Assembly: GCA_021463145.1 (NCBI GenBank)
Contig: JAJTWZ010000001.1
Coordinates: 124,001 to 188,000 of the forward strand
Direction of reading: 5' to 3'
DNA length: 64,000 bases
DNA from: Blastocatellia bacterium
GTDB lineage: Bacteria > Acidobacteriota > Blastocatellia > UBA7656 > JADIYM01
Shown here: one piece after another, positions 39,137-48,489 of the stretch
How positions within the stretch are numbered: position 1 is the stretch's first letter
Layout: each line of letters begins with the position of its first letter
Notes under the pieces: model-generated
Seen by the model: only the letters and a program-made list of their open reading frames with translations
Told to the model about the DNA's origin: nothing
The model's database searches: none
Made by a program: the position numbers and the translations under genes

Positions 39137-40750
39137 CTACTCCGTGTTGTTTACTCGTTCGACGGCCGCATCGAGCTCGACGTCCCATGCGCCCCGGCCG
39201 TTTCCGGAGAGGTTGCTGCCCTCGATTCGGCCCGCGCCGCCCTTGTGCACCCAGACGCCCTCGTAACCGTTGCGATTGATTCGGCAGCGGCGGACCAGCG
39301 GCGCCGCGCCGTCCCTTATCTCGACTCCCGCAAACGCGTTGCCCACGATGTCGCAGTCCTCGAGCACTCCGAGCGCCTTGTCGTACGTGAATACACCTCC
39401 CTGCTTGTTGTCCCGCACCTTCGAGCGCCGCAGCAGCGGATTCGCTCCCGACTTCACCTCGATCCCCGAAAGCGCGTTCTGCACCACATCGCAGTCGTCG
39501 AAAACCGCTTCGCTTCGATCGCTCGCGAAGATTCCTGACGTCAGTCCGTCCCGGAACCTGCACCGGCGAAAGACCGGAGCGCCACCGCTCCTGACATCCG
39601 CGCCGGCAAGCGCATTCGCGGATATGTCGCAATCTTCGAAGACGCCGCTGGACTTCGCGCAAAGAATGCCGGCGGCCAGTCCATTGTGCACCTTTGTCCA
39701 TCTGACGACCATCGAGCCACCATCAGACAGTTCGATTCCCGCCAGACCGTTTCCCGCGACGTCGCAGTCGTCGAGTGTCCCGGACCCTCCCCGGCCTGCC
39801 AGGATGCCCTGTTGCTTCCCATCCGAAATTCGACTGCGGCGGACGACGAGCATTCCCGACTCCGAAGCGTCGAGTCCGGCGAACCCGCTCTTCGTGATGT
39901 CGGTGTCTTCGAGCACTGCCGTCGCCTGTTTCGTCACTGCAACGCCCGCGCGCTCGTTGGCCGAAATTCGCGAACGGCGAATAGTAACCAGCCCGCGATC
40001 GCGCACCTCCACGCCCGAGAAAGCGTTTTCGGCGACGTCGCAGTCCTCGAGCTCGAGCGATGCGTCCGAATGGACGAATGCCCCGCTTGCCCGATTGTGG
40101 TGAATCCGCGTCCGGCGCGCCTGCACTCGAGCGCCGTCGGCTACTTCCATTCCAGCCAGCTTGTTTCCGGTTACCTCGCACAGGTCGATCTCGGCCACTC
40201 CACCGTCATAGGCAAGCACTCCGCCGGCGCTTCCGTTGACGAACCGGCAGCCAGTCGCATTCAACCGGGCGCCAGCGCCGTGGACGGCGATCGTGGCAAG
40301 AGCCCCGGACGAGACGATGCACTGCTCGAGCACCAGCCGGCCTCCTGCTACGTCGATTCCGTAAGCATCGGGCTCCGATTCGTCCACGTCGGCCCGGATC
40401 GACAATCCGCGCACCGTCGCCCACGGAGCCGTCACCAGAAGCGCGTCGCCGTCGCGGCTTTCGATCTCCACGCCGCTACCCGAACCCTCGGCAACTATCG
40501 ACACGGGGCGCGCTACAACGAGCGATTCCGAGTAAGTCCCGGGCTTGACAACGATCCGCCCTCCGACCGGCGCTGCCTCGAGCGCGGCCGAGATTGTCCG
40601 GTACGGACCCGACGGCGAAACGACGAGATCCCTCCGCGCGGCAGCAATGCGCCCAGAGGAAGGACGGGAACGCCGCTGAGTTGCGTCCACGCCGACGGTC
40701 GCGGCTGCCAGGGCGACGACCGTCAGCAGGAAAGTCGCAAACTGACGCAC
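39137..40750 (-). CDS. secreted parallel beta-helix repeat protein, paralogue 1
   Basis: 537 residues, GTG start with GGGAG seven bases upstream that overlaps the end of the preceding gene. Signal peptide (1-23), then a LVVSPSGPYRTISAALEAAP capping segment, then about sixteen 23-residue coils from residue 155 on. The coils alternate between a type with RRCRI..G..GGIF and a type with EDCDI..N.LAGVEI, the pattern of a right-handed parallel beta-helix (pectate-lyase-like/NosD). No catalytic cluster is visible. The same final capping coil (RRCRINRNGYEGVW, then GAWDV) closes its neighbour, so the two are duplicates. Confidence 0.88.
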   Translation of the reverse strand: MRQFATFLLTVVALAAATVGVDATQRRSRPSSGRIAAARRDLVVSPSGPYRTISAALEAAPVGGRIVVKPGTYSESLVVARPVSIVAEGSGSGVEIESRDGDALLVTAPWATVRGLSIRADVDESEPDAYGIDVAGGRLVLEQCIVSSGALATIAVHGAGARLNATGCRFVNGSAGGVLAYDGGVAEIDLCEVTGNKLAGMEVADGARVQARRTRIHHNRASGAFVHSDASLELEDCDVAENAFSGVEVRDRGLVTIRRSRISANERAGVAVTKQATAVLEDTDITKSGFAGLDASESGMLVVRRSRISDGKQQGILAGRGGSGTLDDCDVAGNGLAGIELSDGGSMVVRWTKVHNGLAAGILCAKSSGVFEDCDISANALAGADVRSGGAPVFRRCRFRDGLTSGIFASDRSEAVFDDCDVVQNALSGIEVKSGANPLLRRSKVRDNKQGGVFTYDKALGVLEDCDIVGNAFAGVEIRDGAAPLVRRCRINRNGYEGVWVHKGGAGRIEGSNLSGNGRGAWDVELDAAVERVNNTE

Positions 40751-40754
40751 TCGA

Positions 40755-42209
40755 CTACTCCCGGTTCCCGACCCGCTTGAGCGTCGCGTCGGCCGAGATG
40801 TCCCAGGCGCCCTTCGTGTTACCGGTCAGATCGCAGTATTCGAACGTCCCGCCCGCCTTCTCGTAAGCCCACACGCCCTCGTAACCATTTCGGTTGATCC
40901 GGCATCGACGGAATAGCGGATTCCCCTGCGTCTTGATCTCCACGCCGGCGCGCACGTTGTCGACGATGTCGCAGTCCTCTATCGTCCCGCGGCCACCGTC
41001 GTAGACGAAAATGCCGCCCTGTTGACCGGAGTGAATTCGGCATCGCCGGACCACCGGATTACCGCGTTCCCGGATCTCGACCCCGGCAAAGGTATTGCCG
41101 GTAATCTCACAGCCCTCGAACAGGCCGAGCCCATCGGCGGAAACGAACACGCCGCTCACCTTGCCCCCATAAATCCGGCAGTTGCGGAGCGTAGGCGCTC
41201 CGCCCGTTTTTACTTCCACGCCCGCAAGAGCGTTGCCGACGACCTCGCAGTTCTCGAAGGTTCCCTTGCCATTTCCGTATATGTAAATCCCGCCCTGCTT
41301 GCCTTCGCGCATCTTGCAGCCGCGGAAGATCGGCGATGTCGCATCGCGAATCTCTACGTTGGCCAGCGCATTTCGGTATACGTCGCAGTCTTCGTAAACG
41401 CCGGATCCTCCAGTGTTGAGGAATATGCCGCCGGCCGCGCCGTCGCGAATCTTGCAGCGCAGAAACGTCGGATACGCACCATCCTTCGATTCGACGTTCG
41501 CAAGCTCGTGTCCCCAGATACTGCTGTCCTCGACCTTGCCCTGTGCCCCCTCGTAAACGAACACGCCCCCAGCCGCACCGCCGCCGATCTGGCAGCGCTG
41601 GATTGTCGGGTTCGTGCCACGATTGTGGATTGCAATCGACGCCAGAGAGTCGGAGCTCACGTCACAGTCCTGGATCAGAGGACGCCCCATCGGAATGTCG
41701 ATGCCGTAGAACTTGGCACCCTGACGTCCAGCGATGCTTCGCACCGTGAACCCGCGAATCGTGACCGCTTCATCCGTGTCGATGAGAATGCCGTCCTTGT
41801 CCGGTGACTGAATCAGGACTTCATCGACTCCACCCTCCGCGACTAGCTTGATGCCCCGATCGATGACGACGCCTTCGTTGTAGGTTCCCGGACGCACGGT
41901 CACCACACCGCCGCTTGGCGAATCGGCGATGGCATTGCCAATCGACCGGTACGGGCCTGAAGGCGACACGACGAGGCCGCGAGCCGTTTTCGGCGTTTTG
42001 CGTACCGGCGCCTTTGGCCGCGCCGGCTTTGGCCGCGTCGAAGGCGCCTTTGTCGTGCTTTTCCGGTTCTGCGGCCTGTCGCTGTCACCTACCTGTGCGC
42101 GGACCGTGGAAACGTCCGCCGTGGCCAGAATTCCTAGAAGGAGTGCGGTCAATGAACTACAACAGATAGCGATCCGAGACCATCGCCTGAGCTGGGCTGC
42201 GGTATACAT
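40755..42209 (-). CDS. secreted parallel beta-helix repeat protein, paralogue 2
   Basis: 484 residues from the ATG at 42209; a GTG at 42251 is also open. Long signal peptide (to about residue 37), a Lys/Pro/Ala-rich linker (about 45-75), then the same LVVSPSGPYRSIGNAI cap and twelve regular 23-residue coils in strict alternation (46-residue period). It ends with the same capping coil as paralogue 1. Four bases separate the two genes, and the downstream ribosome binding site lies at the end of this gene. Probably surface or periplasmic carbohydrate binding or structural; unknown. Confidence 0.86.
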   Translation of the reverse strand: MYTAAQLRRWSRIAICCSSLTALLLGILATADVSTVRAQVGDSDRPQNRKSTTKAPSTRPKPARPKAPVRKTPKTARGLVVSPSGPYRSIGNAIADSPSGGVVTVRPGTYNEGVVIDRGIKLVAEGGVDEVLIQSPDKDGILIDTDEAVTIRGFTVRSIAGRQGAKFYGIDIPMGRPLIQDCDVSSDSLASIAIHNRGTNPTIQRCQIGGGAAGGVFVYEGAQGKVEDSSIWGHELANVESKDGAYPTFLRCKIRDGAAGGIFLNTGGSGVYEDCDVYRNALANVEIRDATSPIFRGCKMREGKQGGIYIYGNGKGTFENCEVVGNALAGVEVKTGGAPTLRNCRIYGGKVSGVFVSADGLGLFEGCEITGNTFAGVEIRERGNPVVRRCRIHSGQQGGIFVYDGGRGTIEDCDIVDNVRAGVEIKTQGNPLFRRCRINRNGYEGVWAYEKAGGTFEYCDLTGNTKGAWDISADATLKRVGNRE

Positions 42210-42526
42210 TGCGATCAATCCTCTTCTGTTTTGCTTCTCTTGATGGATCACCTCGCACCGGAAATCAGGCAGTGAAATTGGCGCGAAGCTGAACTTAAGG
42301 GTGGGAGAGCTTCCCGGCGGTAACTATCGGTCGAGCGTGGAAAAATTGTCAACCGAGGCCGCGATCGGGCCATTCCTTCCGCTGTGCCGATCCTGGTATC
42401 CGCCGCAATCGAAGGCCGGTCACCTCGTGACGAAGCCCTCCCGGCGAGGACATCACGCGATGACCGGCAATCGCCGCAAGCGGCCAGGTGCTCCTGCGCG
42501 ACGGTCAAGCCGGCCTGGAGCCAGCT

Positions 42527-43033
42527 CTATCCGAACGTCGCAGTCTTGCCCATCGCTCTCCGCAGGAGCTGTATCTGGCCCGCGTGGTAAGCGTTGTGGC
42601 TGCAGATGAGCGCGAACGCATTGCCGCAATGCTTGAGCGGCGCGAACGTGTCGACCGGCGTCTCGCGTTCGAGGTCGGCAGCATCGACTTCCGCGATGGC
42701 CGCCTTCATCCGTTGCCGAAGCGTTGCAAGAAGCGCCGTCATTTCGTCGAGCGACGCGTCACTGAAGTCGGCTGCGCCGTCCGACCCGCGCGTGTAGCGT
42801 TCCGAGTGACCTTTCGGAAGCAACGTTGCGGCGCCGCGATGGAGTTGCAGCCAGCCGTCCTCCGCTACCGCAATGTGTCCCAGATACCACACAAGGGGCT
42901 TGAAGTCGCCGACACGGGCAACAGCTTCCTCGGCCGTGAATCCCGTCAACAACTCGTCGAGCATCCGCCGGGAAAACTCGTAGTTCCTCTTCATCTGCAC
43001 GTTGAGTGCCGGTGCTTCCTTTGCTGACGACAT
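42527..43033 (-). CDS. DinB-like four-helix-bundle metalloprotein
   Basis: 168 residues from MSSAKEAP, which has GGGAGGAAAT right before the ATG. The DinB/YfiT metal-binding pattern is seen in LVWYLGHIAVAEDGWLQL and HNAYHAGQIQLLRR, which supply the histidines. The fold is used by thiol S-transferases and unknown damage-inducible proteins; the substrate is not known. The frame upstream overlaps the aminotransferase gene and is disregarded. Confidence 0.85.
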   Translation of the reverse strand: MSSAKEAPALNVQMKRNYEFSRRMLDELLTGFTAEEAVARVGDFKPLVWYLGHIAVAEDGWLQLHRGAATLLPKGHSERYTRGSDGAADFSDASLDEMTALLATLRQRMKAAIAEVDAADLERETPVDTFAPLKHCGNAFALICSHNAYHAGQIQLLRRAMGKTATFG

Positions 43034-43064
43034 ATTTCCTCCCAGGACGATGTTGCGCGGCGCG

Positions 43065-44249
43065 TCAACTCCACGCCTTGGATCCTTGACCGTGCATTCG
43101 CGTGGCGAGCCGCTCGGCGGCAGCCGTGAGCGTTTCGTCACGTTTGCAGAAACAGAAGCGCACCTGCGTGCGGCCGAGCTCGGGCCGGCTGTAGAAGCTG
43201 GAGCCCGGAACGACCGCGACTCCCACCTCGGTGACGAGATGCCGTGCGAACGCAACGTCGTCGGCGAATCCGAACGATGCGATGTCGGTCATAATGTAAT
43301 AGGCGCCGCGCGGCCGGAAACACTGAAAGCCAGCTTCCTCGAGCGCCGGCAAGAGCAGATCGCGGCGGTGCGTGTAATCGGACTGAAGCTTCTCGTAATA
43401 GCCGCGGTCAAGCGAGAGCGCGACCGCGCCGGCCTCCTGCAGGGGCGCGGCTGCGCCGACGGTGAGAAAGTCGTGAACCTTTCTGATCGCCGACGTCAGA
43501 TCGGGCGGCGCGATGACGTACCCGACGCGCCATCCCGTGACCGAATAGGTCTTCGAAAGACTGTTTATCGTCACCGTCCGTTCACGCATTCCGGGCACGG
43601 TCGCAATCGATAGGTGCTCGGCTCCGTCGTAGAGAATGTGCTCGTAGATTTCGTCCGTGACGGCGACCGCGTCGAATTCCTGACAGAGCGCGGCAATCGC
43701 TTCCAGTTGGGGACGAGTGAAGACATGCCCGGTCGGATTTCCGGGATTGCAGATGACGATCGCCTTGGTGCGCTCGGAGAACGCGGCGCGAAGCTCGTCC
43801 GGGTCGAACGTCCAGTCCGGCGCCGATAGCGGGACGAACCGGGGCGTCGCGCCCGACAGGATCACGTCCGGGCCGTAGTTCTCGTAGAACGGTTCGAAGA
43901 TGACGACCTCGTCGCCCGGATCGATGATGGCGAGCATCGTCGCGATCATCCCCTCGGTCGAACCGCACGTGACCGTCAGTTCCCGCTCCGGGTCGACCTC
44001 GAGGCCAAGATACCAGGCGGTCTTCTCGGCAATGGCGTCGCGAAATCGCTTGGCGCCCCACGTGATGGCGTACTGGTTGACGTCCGCGAACAGCGCGTCC
44101 GACGCAGCCTGCTTGATGAGTTCCGGAGCCGGGAAGTCAGGGAAGCCCTGTGACAGGTTGATCGCGCCGTGGGCATTCGCCTGCCGCGTCATGTCGCGGA
44201 TCACTGACTCGGTAAAACTGGCGGCCTTGCTGGAAATTCGTTTCTTCAT
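43065..44249 (-). CDS. class I PLP-dependent aminotransferase
   Basis: 394 residues. The N-terminal INLSQGFPDFPAPELIKQAA, the VICNPGNPTGHVFT loop, the TDEIYEHI motif and the PLP lysine Lys233 in SLSKTYSVTGWRVGY place it with the KAT/methionine-aminotransferase (YbdL) branch that uses 2-oxo acids such as KMTB. A methionine cluster lies just upstream. Substrate inferred from family only. The TetR gene ends 10 bases before its start. Confidence 0.92.
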   Translation of the reverse strand: MKKRISSKAASFTESVIRDMTRQANAHGAINLSQGFPDFPAPELIKQAASDALFADVNQYAITWGAKRFRDAIAEKTAWYLGLEVDPERELTVTCGSTEGMIATMLAIIDPGDEVVIFEPFYENYGPDVILSGATPRFVPLSAPDWTFDPDELRAAFSERTKAIVICNPGNPTGHVFTRPQLEAIAALCQEFDAVAVTDEIYEHILYDGAEHLSIATVPGMRERTVTINSLSKTYSVTGWRVGYVIAPPDLTSAIRKVHDFLTVGAAAPLQEAGAVALSLDRGYYEKLQSDYTHRRDLLLPALEEAGFQCFRPRGAYYIMTDIASFGFADDVAFARHLVTEVGVAVVPGSSFYSRPELGRTQVRFCFCKRDETLTAAAERLATRMHGQGSKAWS

Positions 44250-44259
44250 GAGCGGCAGC

Positions 44260-44985
44260 CTATTCTCCGGCGCTGGCGCGCGCAATCTTCTCCGAAGAGG
44301 ACTTTCGCCTGGAAATCCCGAGCGCCGCCATCGGAGGCGCGCCGGTGGTGGCGATCGACCGCAGCCTGTCACGGATTGCCTCGCGTGCCCGCGTGAATGC
44401 CTTCAGATCGCCGTACAGCTGGAACGCCCAGTTACCTGCCATGACCAAGGCGTTGAATTCGAACGCCACCTGTTTGGCATCTGCCTTCGGGTCGAGATGT
44501 CCGCTGTCCTGCGCCTCGCGTACGCCTCGCTCGAGGGCCGCAAGCCATTCGAGCATGATCCCGGCGATCCGGTCGCGGACGGGACCGGGACGTCCATCGA
44601 ACTCAGAAGACGCTGCAGCGAAGAAGCAACCGCCCTTGAAAACGCCACGCTGTGCGTATTCCGTCCAACGCTCGCAAAGCTCCCAGATTCTTGGAAGTCC
44701 GCGTTCGCTCGCTTCCAACGCCGGTTGGACGACCTCCTCTATGAAGATCGCCCGCGCAGCCTCGATCGTTGCAAGTTGCAACTCCTCTTTGGAACCGAAG
44801 TGCGCGAAAAGCCCGCTCTTGCTCATCGCAAGCTCGGTCGAAAGCCGACCGATCGTCAGCCCCTCGAGCCCTTCGATCGACGCCAGATCGACGGCAACGC
44901 GTAGAATCGCGGCTCGAGTCCGCTCGCCCTGCAGCGCTCGCCCACGAGTCGCGTGCTGTTCACCTGCCGGCATCGTCGTCGTCAT
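44260..44985 (-). CDS. TetR-family transcriptional repressor
   Basis: 241 residues from MTTTMPAGEQ, with a perfect AGGAGG nine bases upstream. The N-terminal helix-turn-helix (about 30-75: RAAILRVAVDLASIEGLEG, then STELAMSKSGLFAHFGSKEEL) is typical. The ligand domain is unassigned. A palindromic operator at 45023-45034 in the spacer of its own promoter suggests autoregulation. It lies just upstream of the aminotransferase gene (10-base gap) and probably forms an operon with it. Confidence 0.92.
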   Translation of the reverse strand: MTTTMPAGEQHATRGRALQGERTRAAILRVAVDLASIEGLEGLTIGRLSTELAMSKSGLFAHFGSKEELQLATIEAARAIFIEEVVQPALEASERGLPRIWELCERWTEYAQRGVFKGGCFFAAASSEFDGRPGPVRDRIAGIMLEWLAALERGVREAQDSGHLDPKADAKQVAFEFNALVMAGNWAFQLYGDLKAFTRAREAIRDRLRSIATTGAPPMAALGISRRKSSSEKIARASAGE

Positions 44986-45014
44986 CCGACGTATCCTCCT
45001 TCGGGAGCGGCGTC

Positions 45015-45043
45015 TTTGTAGCACGAACGTTCGTATTGCACAA
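45015..45043 (-). promoter_or_regulatory. promoter of the TetR gene with an operator in the spacer
   Basis: A -35 TTGTGC (45043-45038) and a -10 TACAAA (45020-45015) are separated by 17 bases. The spacer contains ACGAACGTTCGT (45023-45034), a perfect 12-bp palindrome, a typical size for a TetR half-site pair. Repressor binding would exclude RNA polymerase. Seen in sequence; binding is inference. Confidence 0.6.
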
Positions 45044-45096
45044 CGAAAAAGTTCGCGGTGGAAGGTCTCTCGAGATTGCCTTTCCGCTTCGGGCCG

Positions 45097-45927
45097 TCAG
45101 ATTCGGTTGGATAGCGCGGCAGCAAGCATTCGGATTGTCGATGGAGTAGTCCCGCAGCAGCCTCCGATGGCGCAAGCACCCGCAGAAGTTATTCGTTCAG
45201 CAGTGGCAACGAACTCCGCGTCCGTGACGGGGCACGATGGCAACCCCGCGTTCGGCTTTGCCCAGATGGGCAGGCCGGTTGCTCGAGCCATCGCCTCGAC
45301 CACTCTGAGCGCCGTCTCGGGACCGTCGCAGCAGTTCACTCCGACGGCGTCGGCCCCGGAGTCCTCGAGCACCCAGGCAAGTTCTTCGGGCAGCGTCCCG
45401 TCCAATGCACGAAGGTCCGCTCCGAAAGTCATGCAGACGACCAGCGGAGTGTCTCCCCGCACCGTATTCGCTGCAGCGACCGCTTCCCGGACGTCGTCGA
45501 TGCTCGACATCGTTTCGACGACGATTGCATCGACACCAAGGGCGGCCAATCGTTCGAACTGCATCAGGAAGTCACCGGACACGCCGGCGCCGCCAAGTCC
45601 GTCGCGAGTCGCGGCCGACACGCTGGCCGCGACGTAAGCCCGCGCCCCGGCCGCCTCTCGCGCAATCGCTACCGCCCGGTCGATGATTTCCGATGTATCG
45701 CAGCCCGATCCCGTCAGGAAAGCCGGTGCGGCGGCAAAGGTGTTCGTCAACAGGACGCGGGCGCCGGCCTCGGCATACTCCGCGGCGAGACGACGGACTT
45801 CGTCTGGCCGTTCGATCGTCCAAAGGGCTGGCGGTGTGCCTGACGGCAGGCCGCGCGCCATCAGTTCCGTGCCGGTCGCGCCATCGAGAACGATTGGCCC
45901 GGCCGAGAGGGCTTCCCGTAGGCTCAA
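45097..45927 (-). CDS. homocysteine S-methyltransferase-like protein
   Basis: 276 residues, resembling the N-terminal catalytic domain of MetH/BHMT. It has LDGATGTELMARGLP and the three zinc cysteines in VGVNCCDGP and IGGCCGTTPSTIRML. It would transfer a methyl group to homocysteine; the donor could be methyltetrahydrofolate (unlikely without that domain), S-methylmethionine or betaine. It overlaps the preceding gene by ATGA. A second homocysteine methyltransferase module lies in the same direction at 46566-48458. Confidence 0.88.
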   Translation of the reverse strand: MSLREALSAGPIVLDGATGTELMARGLPSGTPPALWTIERPDEVRRLAAEYAEAGARVLLTNTFAAAPAFLTGSGCDTSEIIDRAVAIAREAAGARAYVAASVSAATRDGLGGAGVSGDFLMQFERLAALGVDAIVVETMSSIDDVREAVAAANTVRGDTPLVVCMTFGADLRALDGTLPEELAWVLEDSGADAVGVNCCDGPETALRVVEAMARATGLPIWAKPNAGLPSCPVTDAEFVATAERITSAGACAIGGCCGTTPSTIRMLAAALSNRI

Positions 45928-46517
45928 CGACGCCGCGTGCGCGGAGGATTCTGAGCCGGCGGGTCGGCGAGTTCGGTCTGCGGCGCGGGCTCCTCTGTGT
46001 CGGCCGGCGCCTCGTCCACGGGCTTTTCGCGCTGCGGTCCTTTGCCAACCAGCTTCAGGATGGCAGGACGCCGCTCCCTGATGACGGCGACCATCGCCAG
46101 ATACTTGATCTGGAAGGTCTGGGCGCTCAACGGATCCCGGGTGTCGAGCAGCAGCTTGTATCCAATGTCGCGATCCTTGTCGACGAAGAACCCGCCGGTT
46201 CCCAGCTCGCTGTTGGCGACCAGCAAATAATCGAGGAGCGCCTCGGTGCTAGTCGCTCCCGTCGCGTTTCCGAACCCATAGGCATACAGCCCGATCCTGT
46301 GGCGGGCTGCATCGTTCAGAACCCGGATTTCGACTTTCGGACCTCCCGTCGCCATACTCGTGACGAGCAGGCTCCCTTCAGAGGACTCGATCTTCGCGCC
46401 GGCCTTCAGTACGTAATCGCGCAGCCGCTCCATTGTGATTGCGGCCCTGGCGACAGGCGCCGACGCCAGCCCGGCCATCACCACGAGCGAGAACACGAGG
46501 GCACGGCGACGATTCAT
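45924..46517 (-). CDS. secreted protein, YbjN-like fold suspected
   Basis: 197 residues. Signal peptide (1-25, ending VARA). The mature domain starts ITMERLRDYVLKAGAKIES and includes strands around VEIRVLNDAARHRIGLYAYG and LLDYLLVANSELGTGGFFVD. This recalls YbjN/type III chaperone-like domains, but the assignment is uncertain. The C-terminal 45 residues are Pro/Glu-rich. It sits between two methyltransferase genes, coupled to the downstream one, yet nothing ties it to methionine. Confidence 0.65.
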   Translation of the reverse strand: MNRRRALVFSLVVMAGLASAPVARAAITMERLRDYVLKAGAKIESSEGSLLVTSMATGGPKVEIRVLNDAARHRIGLYAYGFGNATGATSTEALLDYLLVANSELGTGGFFVDKDRDIGYKLLLDTRDPLSAQTFQIKYLAMVAVIRERRPAILKLVGKGPQREKPVDEAPADTEEPAPQTELADPPAQNPPRTRRR

Positions 46518-46565
46518 TTCCTACCTCCTTCCTGACTCGATCAAGAGCGCAACGCGGACCGGACA

Positions 46566-48458
46566 TCAAGCCGTGACGGACACGTTAGGCGAGCCTCGCC
46601 TCGAATCCGGCTCCTCGCGGTCCACGAGACCGTCGAACACTTCGAGTGCAAGCTGTACCTTACCAAACGGAGCGCTCACCTGTACCCCTTGAACGACGTC
46701 GCGAACCTCCGCCAACATCTCGCGCGCAATCAGGAGCCCCTCGGCCTGCGCGGCTTCCTTTCCTTTTTCCTGCGCTCGCGCCATCCGATCTATCACGTGG
46801 TCGGGAAGACTGATTCCCGGCACCTCGTTCTTGAGGAACTCGGCGTTCCTGAGACTCACAAGCGGCCAGATGCCCGCAACGATCGGGATGCGGCAATGCT
46901 CGATGCGCTTCAGGAAGACACGGAGTTGCTCGACGTCGAAAACCGGCTGGGTCACTGCGTACTCCGCCCCAGCCTCGACCTTCCATTCGAATCTGCGAAT
47001 CTCGTGATCCAGATCGATTGCACAGGGATTCACCCCAACGCCAACGAAAAACGACGTCGGCTTGCCTATTGGATTGCCTCCGATGTCGAGCCCGTTGTTG
47101 AGCCTCGTCACCATGTTCGTAAGGCCGATCGAGTCGATGTCGAAGACCGCTGTCGCATCCGGGTAAGGTCCCATCTTGGGAGGATCGCCGGTGATGAGCA
47201 GCAGGTTATGAAGTCCTATTCCAGCCGCGCCGAGCAGATCCGACTGCATCCCCAGGAGGTTGCGATCCCGACAGCAGTAATGCGTGACAGACTCGATGCC
47301 GACGCGCTGCTCGATGAGCACCGACACGAGCAGCGCACCCATCCGGAACTGGGCTCGCGGCCCGTCCGGAACGTTCACGGCATCGACGCCGGCTTCCTTC
47401 AGGAGTCGCACACCCTCGAGCATCCTTTCGGGATCGACGCCCTTCGGCGGCACGATCTCGACACTGGTGACGAATTTGCCTTCCGCGATCCGGCGCGCCA
47501 GCCTCGACTTCTGTGCCTGCGGGACCGGTTCGACGTTCACAGGCCTGTCTTCGACTAGGAACGACTGCACCTGTGACCGTCCGGGCGAACTGGCGTGTAC
47601 CGCGTTCGCGATCTGCTTGATGTGCTCAGGCGTGGTACCGCAACAGCCGCCGACGAACTTAACTCCGGCCTGGATGAGTCGCTTGGCATACTTCGCCATG
47701 TACTCGGGCGAGCACATGTACATCTTCCGGCCGTCCACCTCGCGCGGCAGCCCGGCATTCGGCTGCGCTGAGAGTCGAAGCGACGTTGCCGTACGCAGGC
47801 GCTCTATCGCAGACAGGATGGCCTGCGGCCCGACCGAGCAGTTGAGGCCGATTACGTCGACTCCCCATTCTTCCAACCTCGGCGCGAAAACCTCAGGTGC
47901 GGTTCCGTACAGCGTGTTGCCGTAGATGTCGATCACCATCTGCGCCACGATCGGCAGGCTGGAAACCTCACGGACGGCACGGATGGCTTCGTGAATTTCG
48001 GCTACGTCGCTGAACGTCTCGAGCAGGAAAACGTCAACGCCGCCGTCGGCCAACCCCTGGGCGGCTTGCCGGAAATAGGCTCGAGCCTCATCCATAGAAG
48101 TCGGGCCGTACGGCTCGATCCGAATGCCGAGAGGCCCGATAGCCCCGGCGACGACGACCTGATCGCCGGCCGCTTCGCGGGCAATCTCGGAAGCGCGCTT
48201 CGTGATCTCGTGGACCTTGGTCTCGAGGCCGTATCCGGCGAGCTTGACCGCGTTGGCGCCGTAGGTATTGGTCTCGATGATCTCGGCGCCTGCCCTCACG
48301 TATTCGCGGTGCACGCCAAGAACCAGTTCGGGACTCGTCAGGTTGAGTTCATCGAACGATCGATTGATGTAAACGCCTCGCGAGTACAACATCGTGCCCA
48401 TTGCACCGTCGAAAACATGGGCGCGGTCGCTGTCGAGCAACTGTCTGAAATTCGCCAT
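46566..48458 (-). CDS. bifunctional homocysteine S-methyltransferase/5,10-methylene-THF reductase
   Basis: 630 residues from MANFRQLLDSDRAHVFDGAMG. Residues 1-300 are a homocysteine methyltransferase with GTMLYSRGVYI and the zinc motif GGCCGTTPEHIKQI. Residues about 330-610 are a MetF-like reductase (VTSVEIVPPKGVDPERM, with LLLITGDPPKMG and PNPCAID-like folate and FAD contacts). The arrangement is that of the YitJ-type enzymes. It would make methyl-THF and use it or another donor for methionine synthesis. It is preceded by a promoter and a strong hairpin. Confidence 0.93.
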   Translation of the reverse strand: MANFRQLLDSDRAHVFDGAMGTMLYSRGVYINRSFDELNLTSPELVLGVHREYVRAGAEIIETNTYGANAVKLAGYGLETKVHEITKRASEIAREAAGDQVVVAGAIGPLGIRIEPYGPTSMDEARAYFRQAAQGLADGGVDVFLLETFSDVAEIHEAIRAVREVSSLPIVAQMVIDIYGNTLYGTAPEVFAPRLEEWGVDVIGLNCSVGPQAILSAIERLRTATSLRLSAQPNAGLPREVDGRKMYMCSPEYMAKYAKRLIQAGVKFVGGCCGTTPEHIKQIANAVHASSPGRSQVQSFLVEDRPVNVEPVPQAQKSRLARRIAEGKFVTSVEIVPPKGVDPERMLEGVRLLKEAGVDAVNVPDGPRAQFRMGALLVSVLIEQRVGIESVTHYCCRDRNLLGMQSDLLGAAGIGLHNLLLITGDPPKMGPYPDATAVFDIDSIGLTNMVTRLNNGLDIGGNPIGKPTSFFVGVGVNPCAIDLDHEIRRFEWKVEAGAEYAVTQPVFDVEQLRVFLKRIEHCRIPIVAGIWPLVSLRNAEFLKNEVPGISLPDHVIDRMARAQEKGKEAAQAEGLLIAREMLAEVRDVVQGVQVSAPFGKVQLALEVFDGLVDREEPDSRRGSPNVSVTA

Positions 48459-48489
48459 CAGATTTCTTCCATTCCGCAGACGTGACAAA

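Noticed and set aside
38738-39266. Possible genes in the gap after the small hypothetical protein (frames at 38751-39266 plus and 38738-39055 minus)
   Set aside because: No ribosome binding site, no family resemblance, strongly biased composition, and the plus frame runs into the opposite-strand beta-helix gene.
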